7,815 nt of DNA, from positions 1 through 7,815 of the forward strand of contig CANHHS010000070.1 in NCBI GenBank assembly GCA_947460445.1, read 5' to 3'. The stretch is from Opitutia bacterium (GTDB lineage Bacteria; Verrucomicrobiota; Verrucomicrobiia; Opitutales; UBA953). Of the stretch, positions 1-7,260 are shown piece by piece (within the stretch, counting starts at the first letter, position 1; each line of letters begins with the position of its first letter). The position numbers and the translations under genes are program-made. A model generated the notes under the pieces. It had not been told where the DNA came from. It was given only the letters and a program-made list of their open reading frames with translations, and searched no databases.

Positions 1-5
1 AGGGT

Positions 6-19
6 CGGGCGCATGCCCG
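6..19 (-). terminator. Possible terminator hairpin after the hexosaminidase gene
   Basis: A GC-only inverted repeat (CGGGC, 4-base loop, GCCCG) begins four bases after the TAA stop of the GH20 gene on the minus strand. The position fits a transcription terminator or an mRNA 3'-end stabiliser. No T-tract is visible in the five remaining bases before the window edge, and the stem is only 5 bp, so a rho-independent terminator is suggested but not shown. Confidence 0.35.
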
Positions 20-23
20 TTAT

Positions 24-1877
24 TTACTCTGGCTTGGTCGCAAAGCGCAATCCTTCGACTTCGCTTAATGTGCGCGTCTTAGCGTCCCACTGAGTGGGGA
101 TGACGGTGAACATCCACTTGCGTAACTTTTGGCCATTGAAGTGTGAAGGCGTGCGTAGGCGGATTTCGTTCCAACCAGCTTTGAGTTGCACGGTCTGCGG
201 TGCGCGCATCCACCAGGCGTGGTCAACCCAAGGCTTTTCGGCGACGGCCTTGCCGTCGAGTCCAGCGTAGGCCCACTTCGGTGGCGCTATGGGCTGACCG
301 TTCAGCCAGACGGCTGATCCAGCAACGTCCCATTGACCGTCGTCGCTCGCGAGCTCGGGTTTGTGTCCATCACTTGCAGAGGGGACGTTGAAACCAATTG
401 AGAGTCCGATCGTTTGAGCTTTCTCACTATAAACATAGGTTCGTGCCCAGGCGACGCTCGGCTTCTTTGTGAGCGCAAGCCAGCTAGGGAGTTCGTGCCA
501 GTGATGATTCAGGTAAATGGTGCCGCCCCATGCCGCTGAGGCTTTCGACCAATCAGTGGGCTCAGGCGAACCAGGTTCGGTGGTGACAACGGACCAGGGA
601 ATCTGTGCGGCAGCGACAAATGGGAAGGGTTCGCCAAGGGCGACCACCTTCGATCGCTGGGAAGCGATACGTTGCTCCAAGTCGAGGTAGGCTGTGCGCT
701 CGGGTGTGTTAGGTTCGGGCGCCTTGGCGTAGAAGGCTTTATTGTCTTTGGATACGCCGCGCCAGGCTGACTCGGCGAAAGCGGCGGCGACGGGCCATGT
801 CGGCGATACGCGGTTAGCGTTAGTCTCGTCATCAATCACATGGTCAGGCCAGTTGCAAAGAATCGCGCCAAGGGCACGTCCATCGGTTTGCGGCACGCCA
901 GCGAGTTGGATAAAGGCTTGGTTAGCTGCCTCCGAGGGGTCCATGTGATTGGTGTAGACGTAACGTGAGTCGATATAAGGGTTCGATTTCGGCAAACCGG
1001 CCTTTGCCCATAGTTGGAGAACAATACTGCTATCACGTACAACCGCTCCGGGGCTCCAGATGATAGGCGTCTTTCCGCTGGCTTTAGTTTTAGCTAAAAT
1101 AGTTGGCACGAATTCCTTCAGTTTGATTTGCACCTCGTCAGAGCCGGTGTGGAAAAACTGCGAGGGGAAAAGTTTAGCCCAATCTGCAATTTCAGCCTCT
1201 AGTACCTTAAGTCCTTGCGGCGTTTGCATGTCGAATCCGAGACCTTTACCGAAATAGGTGCTATGTCCGGGCATATCCATCTCAGGAATGACCTCGACGC
1301 CATGGTCAGCGGCGAAGGCGACGAAACTGCGAATCTCCTCCCAGCTATACTGAGAATTTGGCTTTCGGCTTCGTGATTTAGGATCATTGAGTCCTGCGTT
1401 GATTTTGGATTCAACGCGCCAACCTGGATAATCTGTGAGGTGCCAATGGAAGGTGTTTAGTTTGAATCTCTCCATGACTAAGATTTGTCGCTTGAGTGCG
1501 GAGATGGACTGAAAATTACGTCCCACATCTTGGAGGACGCCGCGAATCGGAAAAGCCGGCCAATCATGAACTGTCCCGATTGGCAATTTTCCTGACTCCT
1601 TGAGTTGTTGAAGTGTTGCGAGTGCTCGGAGTGACCCGATCTTGGTGTTGGCTTTAACCGTCACTTTGTCTCGTGCGATTTCGAGTACATACGCCTCTTC
1701 GACGCCAACGGGAGCTTTGACGCTGCCTTCAGTGATAACGATGTTCGGCTTAATGTTTGAATCTGTGATGGTCTCGCCGGTCCACTTACATTCTTGGGGA
1801 TAAGGGATAAGGTTGGGTCGTACTTCACCCGCGAAAGCCGTGAGAGCTCCAGCTAGATATAGAAATAAGGTACGCAT
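24..1877 (-). CDS. Secreted family 20 glycoside hydrolase (beta-N-acetylhexosaminidase type)
   Basis: This 617-residue protein probably removes terminal N-acetylglucosamine or N-acetylgalactosamine from glycans, chitin fragments or peptidoglycan-derived sugars outside the cytoplasm. Residues 1-16 look like a Sec signal peptide ending AFA before GE, with no lipobox. Residues about 20-95 fit the small GH20b-like alpha/beta domain. The TIM barrel starts near residue 110 (IRGVLQDVGRNF) and contains HWHLTD (144-149), EMDMPGH (199-205), the catalytic pair in HTGSDE (D247, E248), W274 and LQLW (287-290). GH20 enzymes use the Glu as acid/base and the Asp to orient the substrate acetamido group. The usual motif is HxGGDE, so the second Gly is Ser here. 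A Trp-rich beta-sandwich-like domain follows at about 465-595 (VWLNGQPI, KAGWNEIRLR). I chose the ATG at 1877 because it begins directly at the signal peptide and has AAGGTG upstream; a GTG at 1892 would add five residues. It lies 44 bases downstream of the comM-like gene. The family is clear; the exact substrate is not. Confidence 0.88.
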   Translation of the reverse strand: MRTLFLYLAGALTAFAGEVRPNLIPYPQECKWTGETITDSNIKPNIVITEGSVKAPVGVEEAYVLEIARDKVTVKANTKIGSLRALATLQQLKESGKLPIGTVHDWPAFPIRGVLQDVGRNFQSISALKRQILVMERFKLNTFHWHLTDYPGWRVESKINAGLNDPKSRSRKPNSQYSWEEIRSFVAFAADHGVEVIPEMDMPGHSTYFGKGLGFDMQTPQGLKVLEAEIADWAKLFPSQFFHTGSDEVQIKLKEFVPTILAKTKASGKTPIIWSPGAVVRDSSIVLQLWAKAGLPKSNPYIDSRYVYTNHMDPSEAANQAFIQLAGVPQTDGRALGAILCNWPDHVIDDETNANRVSPTWPVAAAFAESAWRGVSKDNKAFYAKAPEPNTPERTAYLDLEQRIASQRSKVVALGEPFPFVAAAQIPWSVVTTEPGSPEPTDWSKASAAWGGTIYLNHHWHELPSWLALTKKPSVAWARTYVYSEKAQTIGLSIGFNVPSASDGHKPELASDDGQWDVAGSAVWLNGQPIAPPKWAYAGLDGKAVAEKPWVDHAWWMRAPQTVQLKAGWNEIRLRTPSHFNGQKLRKWMFTVIPTQWDAKTRTLSEVEGLRFATKPE

Positions 1878-1889
1878 GTCGTTTTCTGA

Positions 1890-1895
1890 CACCTT
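1890..1895 (-). promoter_or_regulatory. Probable ribosome binding site of the GH20 gene
   Basis: AAGGTG on the minus strand lies 12 bases before the ATG at 1877, which is longer than the usual spacing. It overlaps the alternative GTG codon at 1892, so using it as a binding site favours the ATG start. Its first base also falls in the stem of the neighbouring inverted repeat, so folding could affect access. Confidence 0.4.
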
Positions 1896-1917
1896 CGACC
1901 CTGTGAGTCGAGACAGG
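1895..1917 (-). repeat. Two overlapping inverted repeats between comM and the GH20 gene
   Basis: One pair is TCGAC (1895-1899) with GTCGA (1907-1911), loop 7 bases. The other is CCTGT (1900-1904) with ACAGG (1913-1917), loop 8 bases. The two 5-bp stems interleave and cannot form together, and the structure sits just upstream of the probable ribosome binding site. It could be an alternative-fold leader, but stems this short also arise by chance. Confidence 0.3.
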
Positions 1918-1921
1918 TTCC

Positions 1922-3451
1922 TTAAGTTCGCCGGTCCAAGCTTCGATAGTGAATCGCTTCCAGTAAATGGGGTGTGGCAATCCGCTCGGCCCCTGCGAGG
2001 TCTGCAATGGTGCGTGAGACCTTGAGGACTCGGTCGTAGGCACGTGCCGATAGCCCAAGCCGCTCCATGGCCTGTTGCAGGAGGTCACCTTGGGCGCGTT
2101 CAAGTGCTGCGTGCTGGCGTAATTCTGAACTAGTCATCGAAGCATTACAGGCACCTGAGCGGTTCGCAAAGCGTTGTCGTTGGATGGCGCGTGCGGACTC
2201 CACTCGGTTGCGTATAATGGTCGATGATTCTCCTGCGTGCGCGGAGCGTAGCTCATCAATGCTCAACGCCGGTGCTTCAACTTGTATATCAATACGATCG
2301 AGTAGCGGTCCCGAAACCCGACTGCGATAGCGTTGAACCATGGCGGGTGAACATCGGCATTCGCGTAAGCGGTCACCAAGGTATCCACAGGGACATGGAT
2401 TCATGGCGGCAACTAACATGACTTGTGCCGGCAAAGTGATTTTAGCTGTCGCCCGGGAGACAGTCACGCATCCGTCTTCGAGGGGCTGTCGTAAAACTTC
2501 GAGTGCTGATCGACGAAACTCGGGCAGCTCATCCAAAAAAAGCACGCCGTGATGAGCGAGGGAGACTTCACCTGGCCCAGGGATGCTACCTCCGCCAATC
2601 AAACCAACATCGCTGATGGTGTGATGCGGCGAACGAAAGGGCCGATGCCATGAAACAATATTGCCATCTCTCGTGATGCCTGCGGCTGATTGAATGGCTA
2701 AGATTTGCAAAAACTCATCGGCATTCGGCTCGGGTAAAAGGGTGGGGATGCGTTTGGCGATGAGTGATTTACCAGACCCAGGTGGCCCAATGAGTAAAAG
2801 GTTATGTCCGCCTGCGGTCGCAACTTCAGTCGCACGTCGGGCAATTGCTTGTCCTTTAACTTCCGAGAAATCCATTCCACCCACAGTTGGGTTTCGCCGA
2901 AATGGGCTTTGTTCGATAGGTATCGGTACTAAGGGAATTTCTCCGGATAAAAAGCGGATGGCTTCGTCCAACGAGTTTACGCCATAGGCTTCAATGTTGC
3001 TAACGAGTGCCGCTTCTTGTGCGGACGCTTTGGGTAGAAGTACACCGCGTAAGCCGAGTTTTCGTGCAAGTAGGGCAAGGGCAACGCCACCGCGTACGGG
3101 TCGCAGTGCCCCGGATAGACTCAGTTCGCCTGCGAGGAGAAGGCCTTCGCATTGTTTAGCTTCGAGGTGGCGCATTGCTACCGCTAACCCAATGGCGATA
3201 GGTAGGTCGTAAAGGGCACCTTCTTTGCGCAAATCCCCTGGAGCCAAGTTAATGGTGGTATGCATTTCTGGTCTGCGCAGGCCGGTGTTCATCAAGGCGG
3301 ATAGTACGCGATCCTCGGATTCTTTGACCGCGGTGTCCGGTAGGCCGACCATCCATAGGCCGTATTCACCTTCTTCCCCGGTGTTGATTTCAACGTCGAC
3401 GGGTAAAGCTTCAACGCCGACCAATGCACCTGAACGAATGACAGAAAGCAT
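1922..3451 (-). CDS. comM: ComM/YifB-family AAA+ ATPase (Mg-chelatase-like)
   Basis: This 509-residue cytoplasmic protein is full length for the YifB/ComM family. ComM in Haemophilus and Vibrio is a hexameric helicase that promotes branch migration during integration of incoming single-stranded DNA in natural transformation; the family is widespread even where competence is unknown. Residues about 1-165 form the Lon/ChlI-like N-terminal domain (PVDVEI, VGLPDTAVKES, NLAPGDLRKEG, LAGELSLSG). The AAA+ core has Walker A GPPGSGKS (222-229), Walker B LFLDE (304-308), the AAMNPCPCG segment with Asn351 as probable sensor 1, and LLDRIDI with a probable arginine finger at R386. Cys353, 355, 365 and 367 form a paired CxC arrangement that could bind metal. 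The Mg_chelatase_C helical domain fills about 405-507 (LSARAYDRVLKVSRTIADL). The ATG at 3451 is the only credible start: the upstream frame has no ATG, GTG or TTG before a stop. No Shine-Dalgarno sequence is seen. Gaps are 71 bases to the phosphoesterase gene upstream and 44 bases to the GH20 gene downstream. Confidence 0.93.
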   Translation of the reverse strand: MLSVIRSGALVGVEALPVDVEINTGEEGEYGLWMVGLPDTAVKESEDRVLSALMNTGLRRPEMHTTINLAPGDLRKEGALYDLPIAIGLAVAMRHLEAKQCEGLLLAGELSLSGALRPVRGGVALALLARKLGLRGVLLPKASAQEAALVSNIEAYGVNSLDEAIRFLSGEIPLVPIPIEQSPFRRNPTVGGMDFSEVKGQAIARRATEVATAGGHNLLLIGPPGSGKSLIAKRIPTLLPEPNADEFLQILAIQSAAGITRDGNIVSWHRPFRSPHHTISDVGLIGGGSIPGPGEVSLAHHGVLFLDELPEFRRSALEVLRQPLEDGCVTVSRATAKITLPAQVMLVAAMNPCPCGYLGDRLRECRCSPAMVQRYRSRVSGPLLDRIDIQVEAPALSIDELRSAHAGESSTIIRNRVESARAIQRQRFANRSGACNASMTSSELRQHAALERAQGDLLQQAMERLGLSARAYDRVLKVSRTIADLAGAERIATPHLLEAIHYRSLDRRT

Positions 3452-3522
3452 GTCGCAGGTGAGTGCGATGCGCCCTGAACAGCAAGTGGGCTAACCTAAG
3501 GACAATTGACTAAGCACTTACC

Positions 3523-6051
3523 TTACTCGTCATCATCATCGTCGGGCTCTTCGCTGAGTTTAAGTCCGAGTGCAGCGAGGCCTTTGCCATGGGCCCCCAT
3601 AAACTCTTCGGGATAGCGATCCGTGGGTCGTGTTTGGGCCCAAATAGAGCGATTGAGGGTGTCATCATCAATCCGGTCAGGTCTTTCGTAATCCAGTCGA
3701 TCGGCGCGAGCAACAAGTGCACGTTGGTCTTCGCTGAGCATTGATGTTTTGGCGCCACGTTGTTCGTTTAAGGGCTGGGCTGGCTGATGTGCACTGTAGG
3801 GTTTGAAGTCGGGAACTTCTTGGAAGCACGCCTCCATGGTTGGTGCTGAGGCAACCAATTGGTTGAGTGGCGGCATACCGAGTATCCGACTTATCGTGTG
3901 CAGTACGGCGGTTTGGTTGTAGAACTGACTGATAGTCACTCCGCGCTTAGCGTATGGACTTACAACTAGGCAGATGGAGCGATGTCCGTCCACGTGGTCG
4001 CCACCTGTCTGTGGGTCGTCTTCGTTAACGAAGACAGCCATATCTTTCCAGAAGGGTGATTTTGATAGGCCGTCGATGATACGACCAAGGGCCAAATCAT
4101 TGTCTGCGAGGTAGGACGAAGGTGTGAGCTCTTTGGCCGTATGGTCGTTCGGTAGGTAAATGATAATGAGCTGCGGCAGGCTTCCTTTTCGACTGAAGTC
4201 AGCGAGTTCTTCGAGGAATACATCGGCCCGTACTTGATCGGGAATCGACATCTCCCATCCAGGGTATTTCGCGGACGACATTCTTCGAAGCGCTTCGACT
4301 CCGTAGTGAACTTCGTAAGCAGTCTTCCCGGTTTTATTTTTCCAGTCCTGGTAAAAGTCGTTATAGGTATTACCGCGTACTTTAATGGTATAATCGAGTT
4401 CACCGTAGTTACGGAAAGTTTTCCCTGCTAGCAGTGCTTGGTCCCAGAGGAAGCCGCAGCCTGCATAGCAAAGTGCATCGGTACCAAAGTCGTAGGCGCA
4501 TCGGAAACCACGACGGTCTTTTTCGCGGTAAGGTGTGGTGATGCCTTGCACGGCCCACATATGGCCGTCGGCAGAGTTCACGCCGTTGCAGTAATAATTG
4601 TCCAGAAGTACAAACGTTTCAGCCAGTGAGTGGTGGTTTGGGGTGACGTTACGTGGGAAGAGACAAAGTTTGGGTTCGCCGTTGCCACGTCCAAGATCCC
4701 CGAAGAGCTGATCATACGTGCGGTTCTCTTTGATGATATAGACTACATGCTTAATTGTGGATGGATCGCCAAGTCGTGCTGGCACGGGTACGGGCTTGGT
4801 TGTTCGTGCGAGTGCACCATTAGCTTCAATGGCATGTGCCGTGCGTGCGGCCTCGCGAGCGATGGTATCGCGCTCTAGCCGTTCAGCAGGATTGGATGTC
4901 GGTGGAATGAGTTGCACGCCGGCACGAGCCAAGGCGACGTAGAGTGTCGTCCCGCGCGTTGTGACTATACCTGGGTACCAGCCGGTCGGTGTAAGTAATG
5001 GCGGGGTGTTAGGGCTTTGGAGGTCGAGGGAAGCGACGGCATTGAGGCCTGCGAGTCCTACGTAGAGGGTGAGACGATCTTCGCTCAAAGCTAAGCCATC
5101 GGGAAGTGATCCCCATGGCAGATGTTTATCGGGTCGGGTATCGAGCGTGCGGCTCACTTTGCCAGCGATGGTGTCAATGACGCTGACACTATCACCGCCG
5201 ACGTTACTGACATACAGCGTAGTGCCGTCGAGTAAGAGCGAGGTTGGGTGAAGTCCGACCGTAATTTGGGAGCTTTCGCGCGGCTTTCCTTGTGTCTCTA
5301 CGACGCTGATGACTCCGTTGAGTGCAATGCTTCGAGCATCAACTGGCACAGCCGTGCCAGCAGATATTTCTGTCTTATCGCCGGTCTTTGCGCGCTTGCC
5401 GCCGAAGTTGCTGACGTAAATACGACGTCCATCGGCTGATCGGGCGACGCCGTAAGGGCACACGCCGACAGCCACGCGATCGATAACTTCGCCTTTAACT
5501 AAATCAACTTTCGCTAACGTGTTTTCAATCGCCAGTGCCACCCAGGCAGTTTTGCCATCGGGCTCAAGGGTAAGGCCAAGTGGGTTGGATTTATTTTTCT
5601 CCCCAAGTGCGATTTTCTGGCCCCAGGCAAGTTTACCTTCTTTCGTCACATTGAGTTCAATCAATGTGTTTACGCCTGTGGTTACCCATGCACCTTGATC
5701 ATTGGGCTTACTTGCGATGCCATGCATCGAGCCTCCATCTTTTTCTGGGAATGATAGCGTTTGTAGGATGGCGAGAGTCGTGGGATCGAGTGATGCAACG
5801 ACATCTGTGGTTTTAACGATGAGTACGGTTTTTTTATGAACCCACGCTAAATCGAGAATACGGCCAGGCAGGTCGGTGATTTTGCCGACAGGACGAGTGA
5901 GTTGTCCGGTTTCATAGAAGCCTCCCTTAGGGTCGCGCTTTGCATTTACCCAATCGAAGCCACGTACGGGCGCTTTGGTTGAGGGCTCGGGTGCACCCTG
6001 GGTGATGCTTACGAGAGCAGCAAGCAGTACGGTGATAAGGCGAGAGGCCAT
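3523..6051 (-). CDS. Secreted YVTN beta-propeller / phosphoesterase fusion protein
   Basis: This 842-residue exported protein resembles the 'bifunctional YncE family protein/alkaline phosphatase family protein' group. Residues 1-19 form a signal peptide (MASRLITVLLAALVSITQG). A beta-propeller spans about 58-385, with repeated blade motifs such as IYVSNFGG, LYVSNVGGDSVSVID, LYVGLAGLNAVASLDL and LYVALA. A linker (about 385-430) leads to a phosphoesterase domain of the PF04185 type, about 434-735. It contains KENRTYDQLFGD (441-452; T445 is the nucleophile by analogy with phospholipase C and acid phosphatase relatives), PNDH (634-637) and EDDPQTGGDHVDGHR (677-691), whose Asp and His residues fit metal binding. 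Seven cysteines lie in the second half, suiting an exported, possibly disulfide-bonded protein. The C-terminus is strongly acidic (EEPDDDDDE). I chose the ATG at 6051 over a TTG at 6057; neither has a Shine-Dalgarno sequence. It probably hydrolyses a phosphate ester in the periplasm or outside the cell, but the substrate cannot be read from sequence. Confidence 0.85.
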   Translation of the reverse strand: MASRLITVLLAALVSITQGAPEPSTKAPVRGFDWVNAKRDPKGGFYETGQLTRPVGKITDLPGRILDLAWVHKKTVLIVKTTDVVASLDPTTLAILQTLSFPEKDGGSMHGIASKPNDQGAWVTTGVNTLIELNVTKEGKLAWGQKIALGEKNKSNPLGLTLEPDGKTAWVALAIENTLAKVDLVKGEVIDRVAVGVCPYGVARSADGRRIYVSNFGGKRAKTGDKTEISAGTAVPVDARSIALNGVISVVETQGKPRESSQITVGLHPTSLLLDGTTLYVSNVGGDSVSVIDTIAGKVSRTLDTRPDKHLPWGSLPDGLALSEDRLTLYVGLAGLNAVASLDLQSPNTPPLLTPTGWYPGIVTTRGTTLYVALARAGVQLIPPTSNPAERLERDTIAREAARTAHAIEANGALARTTKPVPVPARLGDPSTIKHVVYIIKENRTYDQLFGDLGRGNGEPKLCLFPRNVTPNHHSLAETFVLLDNYYCNGVNSADGHMWAVQGITTPYREKDRRGFRCAYDFGTDALCYAGCGFLWDQALLAGKTFRNYGELDYTIKVRGNTYNDFYQDWKNKTGKTAYEVHYGVEALRRMSSAKYPGWEMSIPDQVRADVFLEELADFSRKGSLPQLIIIYLPNDHTAKELTPSSYLADNDLALGRIIDGLSKSPFWKDMAVFVNEDDPQTGGDHVDGHRSICLVVSPYAKRGVTISQFYNQTAVLHTISRILGMPPLNQLVASAPTMEACFQEVPDFKPYSAHQPAQPLNEQRGAKTSMLSEDQRALVARADRLDYERPDRIDDDTLNRSIWAQTRPTDRYPEEFMGAHGKGLAALGLKLSEEPDDDDDE

Positions 6052-6053
6052 AT

Positions 6054-6072
6054 TCAATCAGTCAATGATTGA
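6054..6072 (-). repeat. Inverted repeat just upstream of the phosphoesterase start
   Basis: TCAATCA (6054-6060) and TGATTGA (6066-6072) form a perfect 7-bp inverted repeat with a 5-base spacer. It ends two bases before the ATG at 6051 and contains the alternative TTG codon (6055-6057). It could be an operator half-site pair or a weak AU-rich hairpin limiting translation. It has no T-tract and is not a convincing terminator for the upstream gene. Confidence 0.35.
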
Positions 6073-6103
6073 TGACATAGGTTCCACGCCTCGGCGAAAA
6101 CTT

Positions 6104-7258
6104 TTACCGAATCGCCTTCAGGAGAGCAGGTAAGTCGACGTGATTGGCCACCAATTCACGAATGACAGGAATCTTATCTTCGTCTTCCGCCATCGTCTTC
6201 ACGGTCATATTGTTAATCCGTGCTGTCACCGCAAAGGCTTCGGTTTCAACTGCGAGCAAAGGGATGCCGACCGCGGCTAATGCCTTCTCAATGGACTCAG
6301 GTGGGAGTAATCCGTTCGACAGTAAGATGCCGGAAAGTGATTGAGCTGCTTCTGGCGTAGCCAATGCCGCCAAGAGTTTTTCACGATCGCCGGAGACAAT
6401 TAATAGTGTGCCTGGCTTATTTAAGTATTCGGCGGAACGGCGAGCGGACATGGCACCCATGATGACGCGGCGAACGCGGCGATTGCCTTTAGGTCGGTGT
6501 ATCCAGCGCGCCTGCGTCTCGTGAGCAACCTGATCGAGGTTCGGGCAGATAAGGGTTTCGCGGAGTGGCAAGACGCCGAGTAAAGGTAACCCGAGTTGCT
6601 TTAAACCGCGCCCCGCATATTCACGAATGAAGTCAATTTTGTCCGGCATGACTTTGTTGAGAATGACGCCGACAACCTCGACGCCTGCTTGGCGAAAGAG
6701 CGCTTGATTGATGGCAACTTCGTCGACCGGTTTGCCGATGCCGCCTGCTGCGACGATGATTGCTTTGGATCCAAGCATTTTGGCGTTGTCTGCATTTGAA
6801 GCGCCAAAGACGGAGCCAACGCCTGCGTGTCCTGACCCCTCAACAACGATAATATCTTTACCGTAGGCAGCACGGTCAAACGCCCGACAAATACGATCGA
6901 TTAACTGCGGTCGAACCGTCTCGGGATTTTCTAAAAACTGGCGGGTAAAGTCAGGCCCAATGGCTACAGGTGACATCGCTGCCATAGGGATGTCTAAATC
7001 AAAGAGGGCATCGAGTAAGAGGGTATCTTCGTCGACTTGATCATCTCCCGATTGCACAACGCGCTGTGCGATGGGTTTGATGTAACCAACCTTTAACCCC
7101 ATGGCGCCGAGTGCGGCGGTTAGACCGAGACATGTTGTGGTCTTTCCGTCGTTCATGCGAGTGGCAGCGACAAAAATGCGCGGCGTCGACATGTTCAGCG
7201 GACGCGTCAGTAGACCTGGCGTGTCTTTTCCAAACCGACTGATGCCTCCAAGCGCCAT
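6104..7258 (-). CDS. Stand-alone BioD-like/DRTGG protein (Pta N-terminal-type regulatory module)
   Basis: This 384-residue protein corresponds to the N-terminal half of long-form phosphate acetyltransferase (COG0857 type). It has no catalytic Pta domain of its own. A P-loop NTPase domain of the AAA_26/BioD kind begins at MSTPRIFVAATRMNDGKTTT (23-42), with G38-K39-T40 as a Walker A-like loop, then YIKPIAQ (59-65), a Walker B-like IIVVEGSGH (136-144) and VILNKV (198-203). The C-terminal part, from about 228 (LLGVLPLRETLICP) through RRVIMGAMSARRSAEYLN and TLLIVSGDREKLLAALA to RELVANHVDL, follows the DRTGG region of E. coli Pta as I recall it; the literal DRTGG string is absent. The likely role is nucleotide or metabolite sensing that regulates the neighbouring Pta, by inference from fused enzymes. 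The ATG at 7258 lies 2 bases after the pta stop, implying translational coupling. An internal ATG at 7192 starts exactly at the conserved domain and is a real alternative. Neither start has a clear Shine-Dalgarno sequence. A dethiobiotin synthetase is less likely because of the C-terminal half. Confidence 0.85.
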   Translation of the reverse strand: MALGGISRFGKDTPGLLTRPLNMSTPRIFVAATRMNDGKTTTCLGLTAALGAMGLKVGYIKPIAQRVVQSGDDQVDEDTLLLDALFDLDIPMAAMSPVAIGPDFTRQFLENPETVRPQLIDRICRAFDRAAYGKDIIVVEGSGHAGVGSVFGASNADNAKMLGSKAIIVAAGGIGKPVDEVAINQALFRQAGVEVVGVILNKVMPDKIDFIREYAGRGLKQLGLPLLGVLPLRETLICPNLDQVAHETQARWIHRPKGNRRVRRVIMGAMSARRSAEYLNKPGTLLIVSGDREKLLAALATPEAAQSLSGILLSNGLLPPESIEKALAAVGIPLLAVETEAFAVTARINNMTVKTMAEDEDKIPVIRELVANHVDLPALLKAIR

Positions 7259-7260
7259 CT

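Noticed and set aside
1088..1099. Perfect 12-base palindrome TTTTAGCTAAAA
   Set aside because: It lies in the middle of the GH20 coding region, where it encodes ordinary residues of ILAKTKA. A single copy in coding sequence gives no reason to call it a site.
2694..3494. Several plus-strand open frames of 70-97 codons opposite the comM-like gene
   Set aside because: They are antisense shadows of a well-conserved coding sequence; their translations are Arg/Ser/Pro-rich without domain patterns.
3452..3522. Promoter for the comM-like gene in the 71-base gap
   Set aside because: TTGTCC could serve as a -35 box but no acceptable -10 box follows at the right distance, so I do not call one.
3966..4403. 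145-codon minus-strand open frame inside the phosphoesterase gene
   Set aside because: It lies in another frame entirely within a strongly supported gene, and its translation has no recognisable motif or signal.
6086..6104. GC-rich CGCC/GGCG repeat near T-rich sequence after the BioD-like gene, resembling a terminator
   Set aside because: The stem is four base pairs with an impossible 2-base loop, and the T run lies before it on the transcribed strand rather than after.
6104..7258. Dethiobiotin synthetase (bioD) as the identity of the P-loop protein
   Set aside because: The protein is much longer than BioD, its C-terminal half matches the DRTGG region of Pta, and it sits next to pta rather than other biotin genes.
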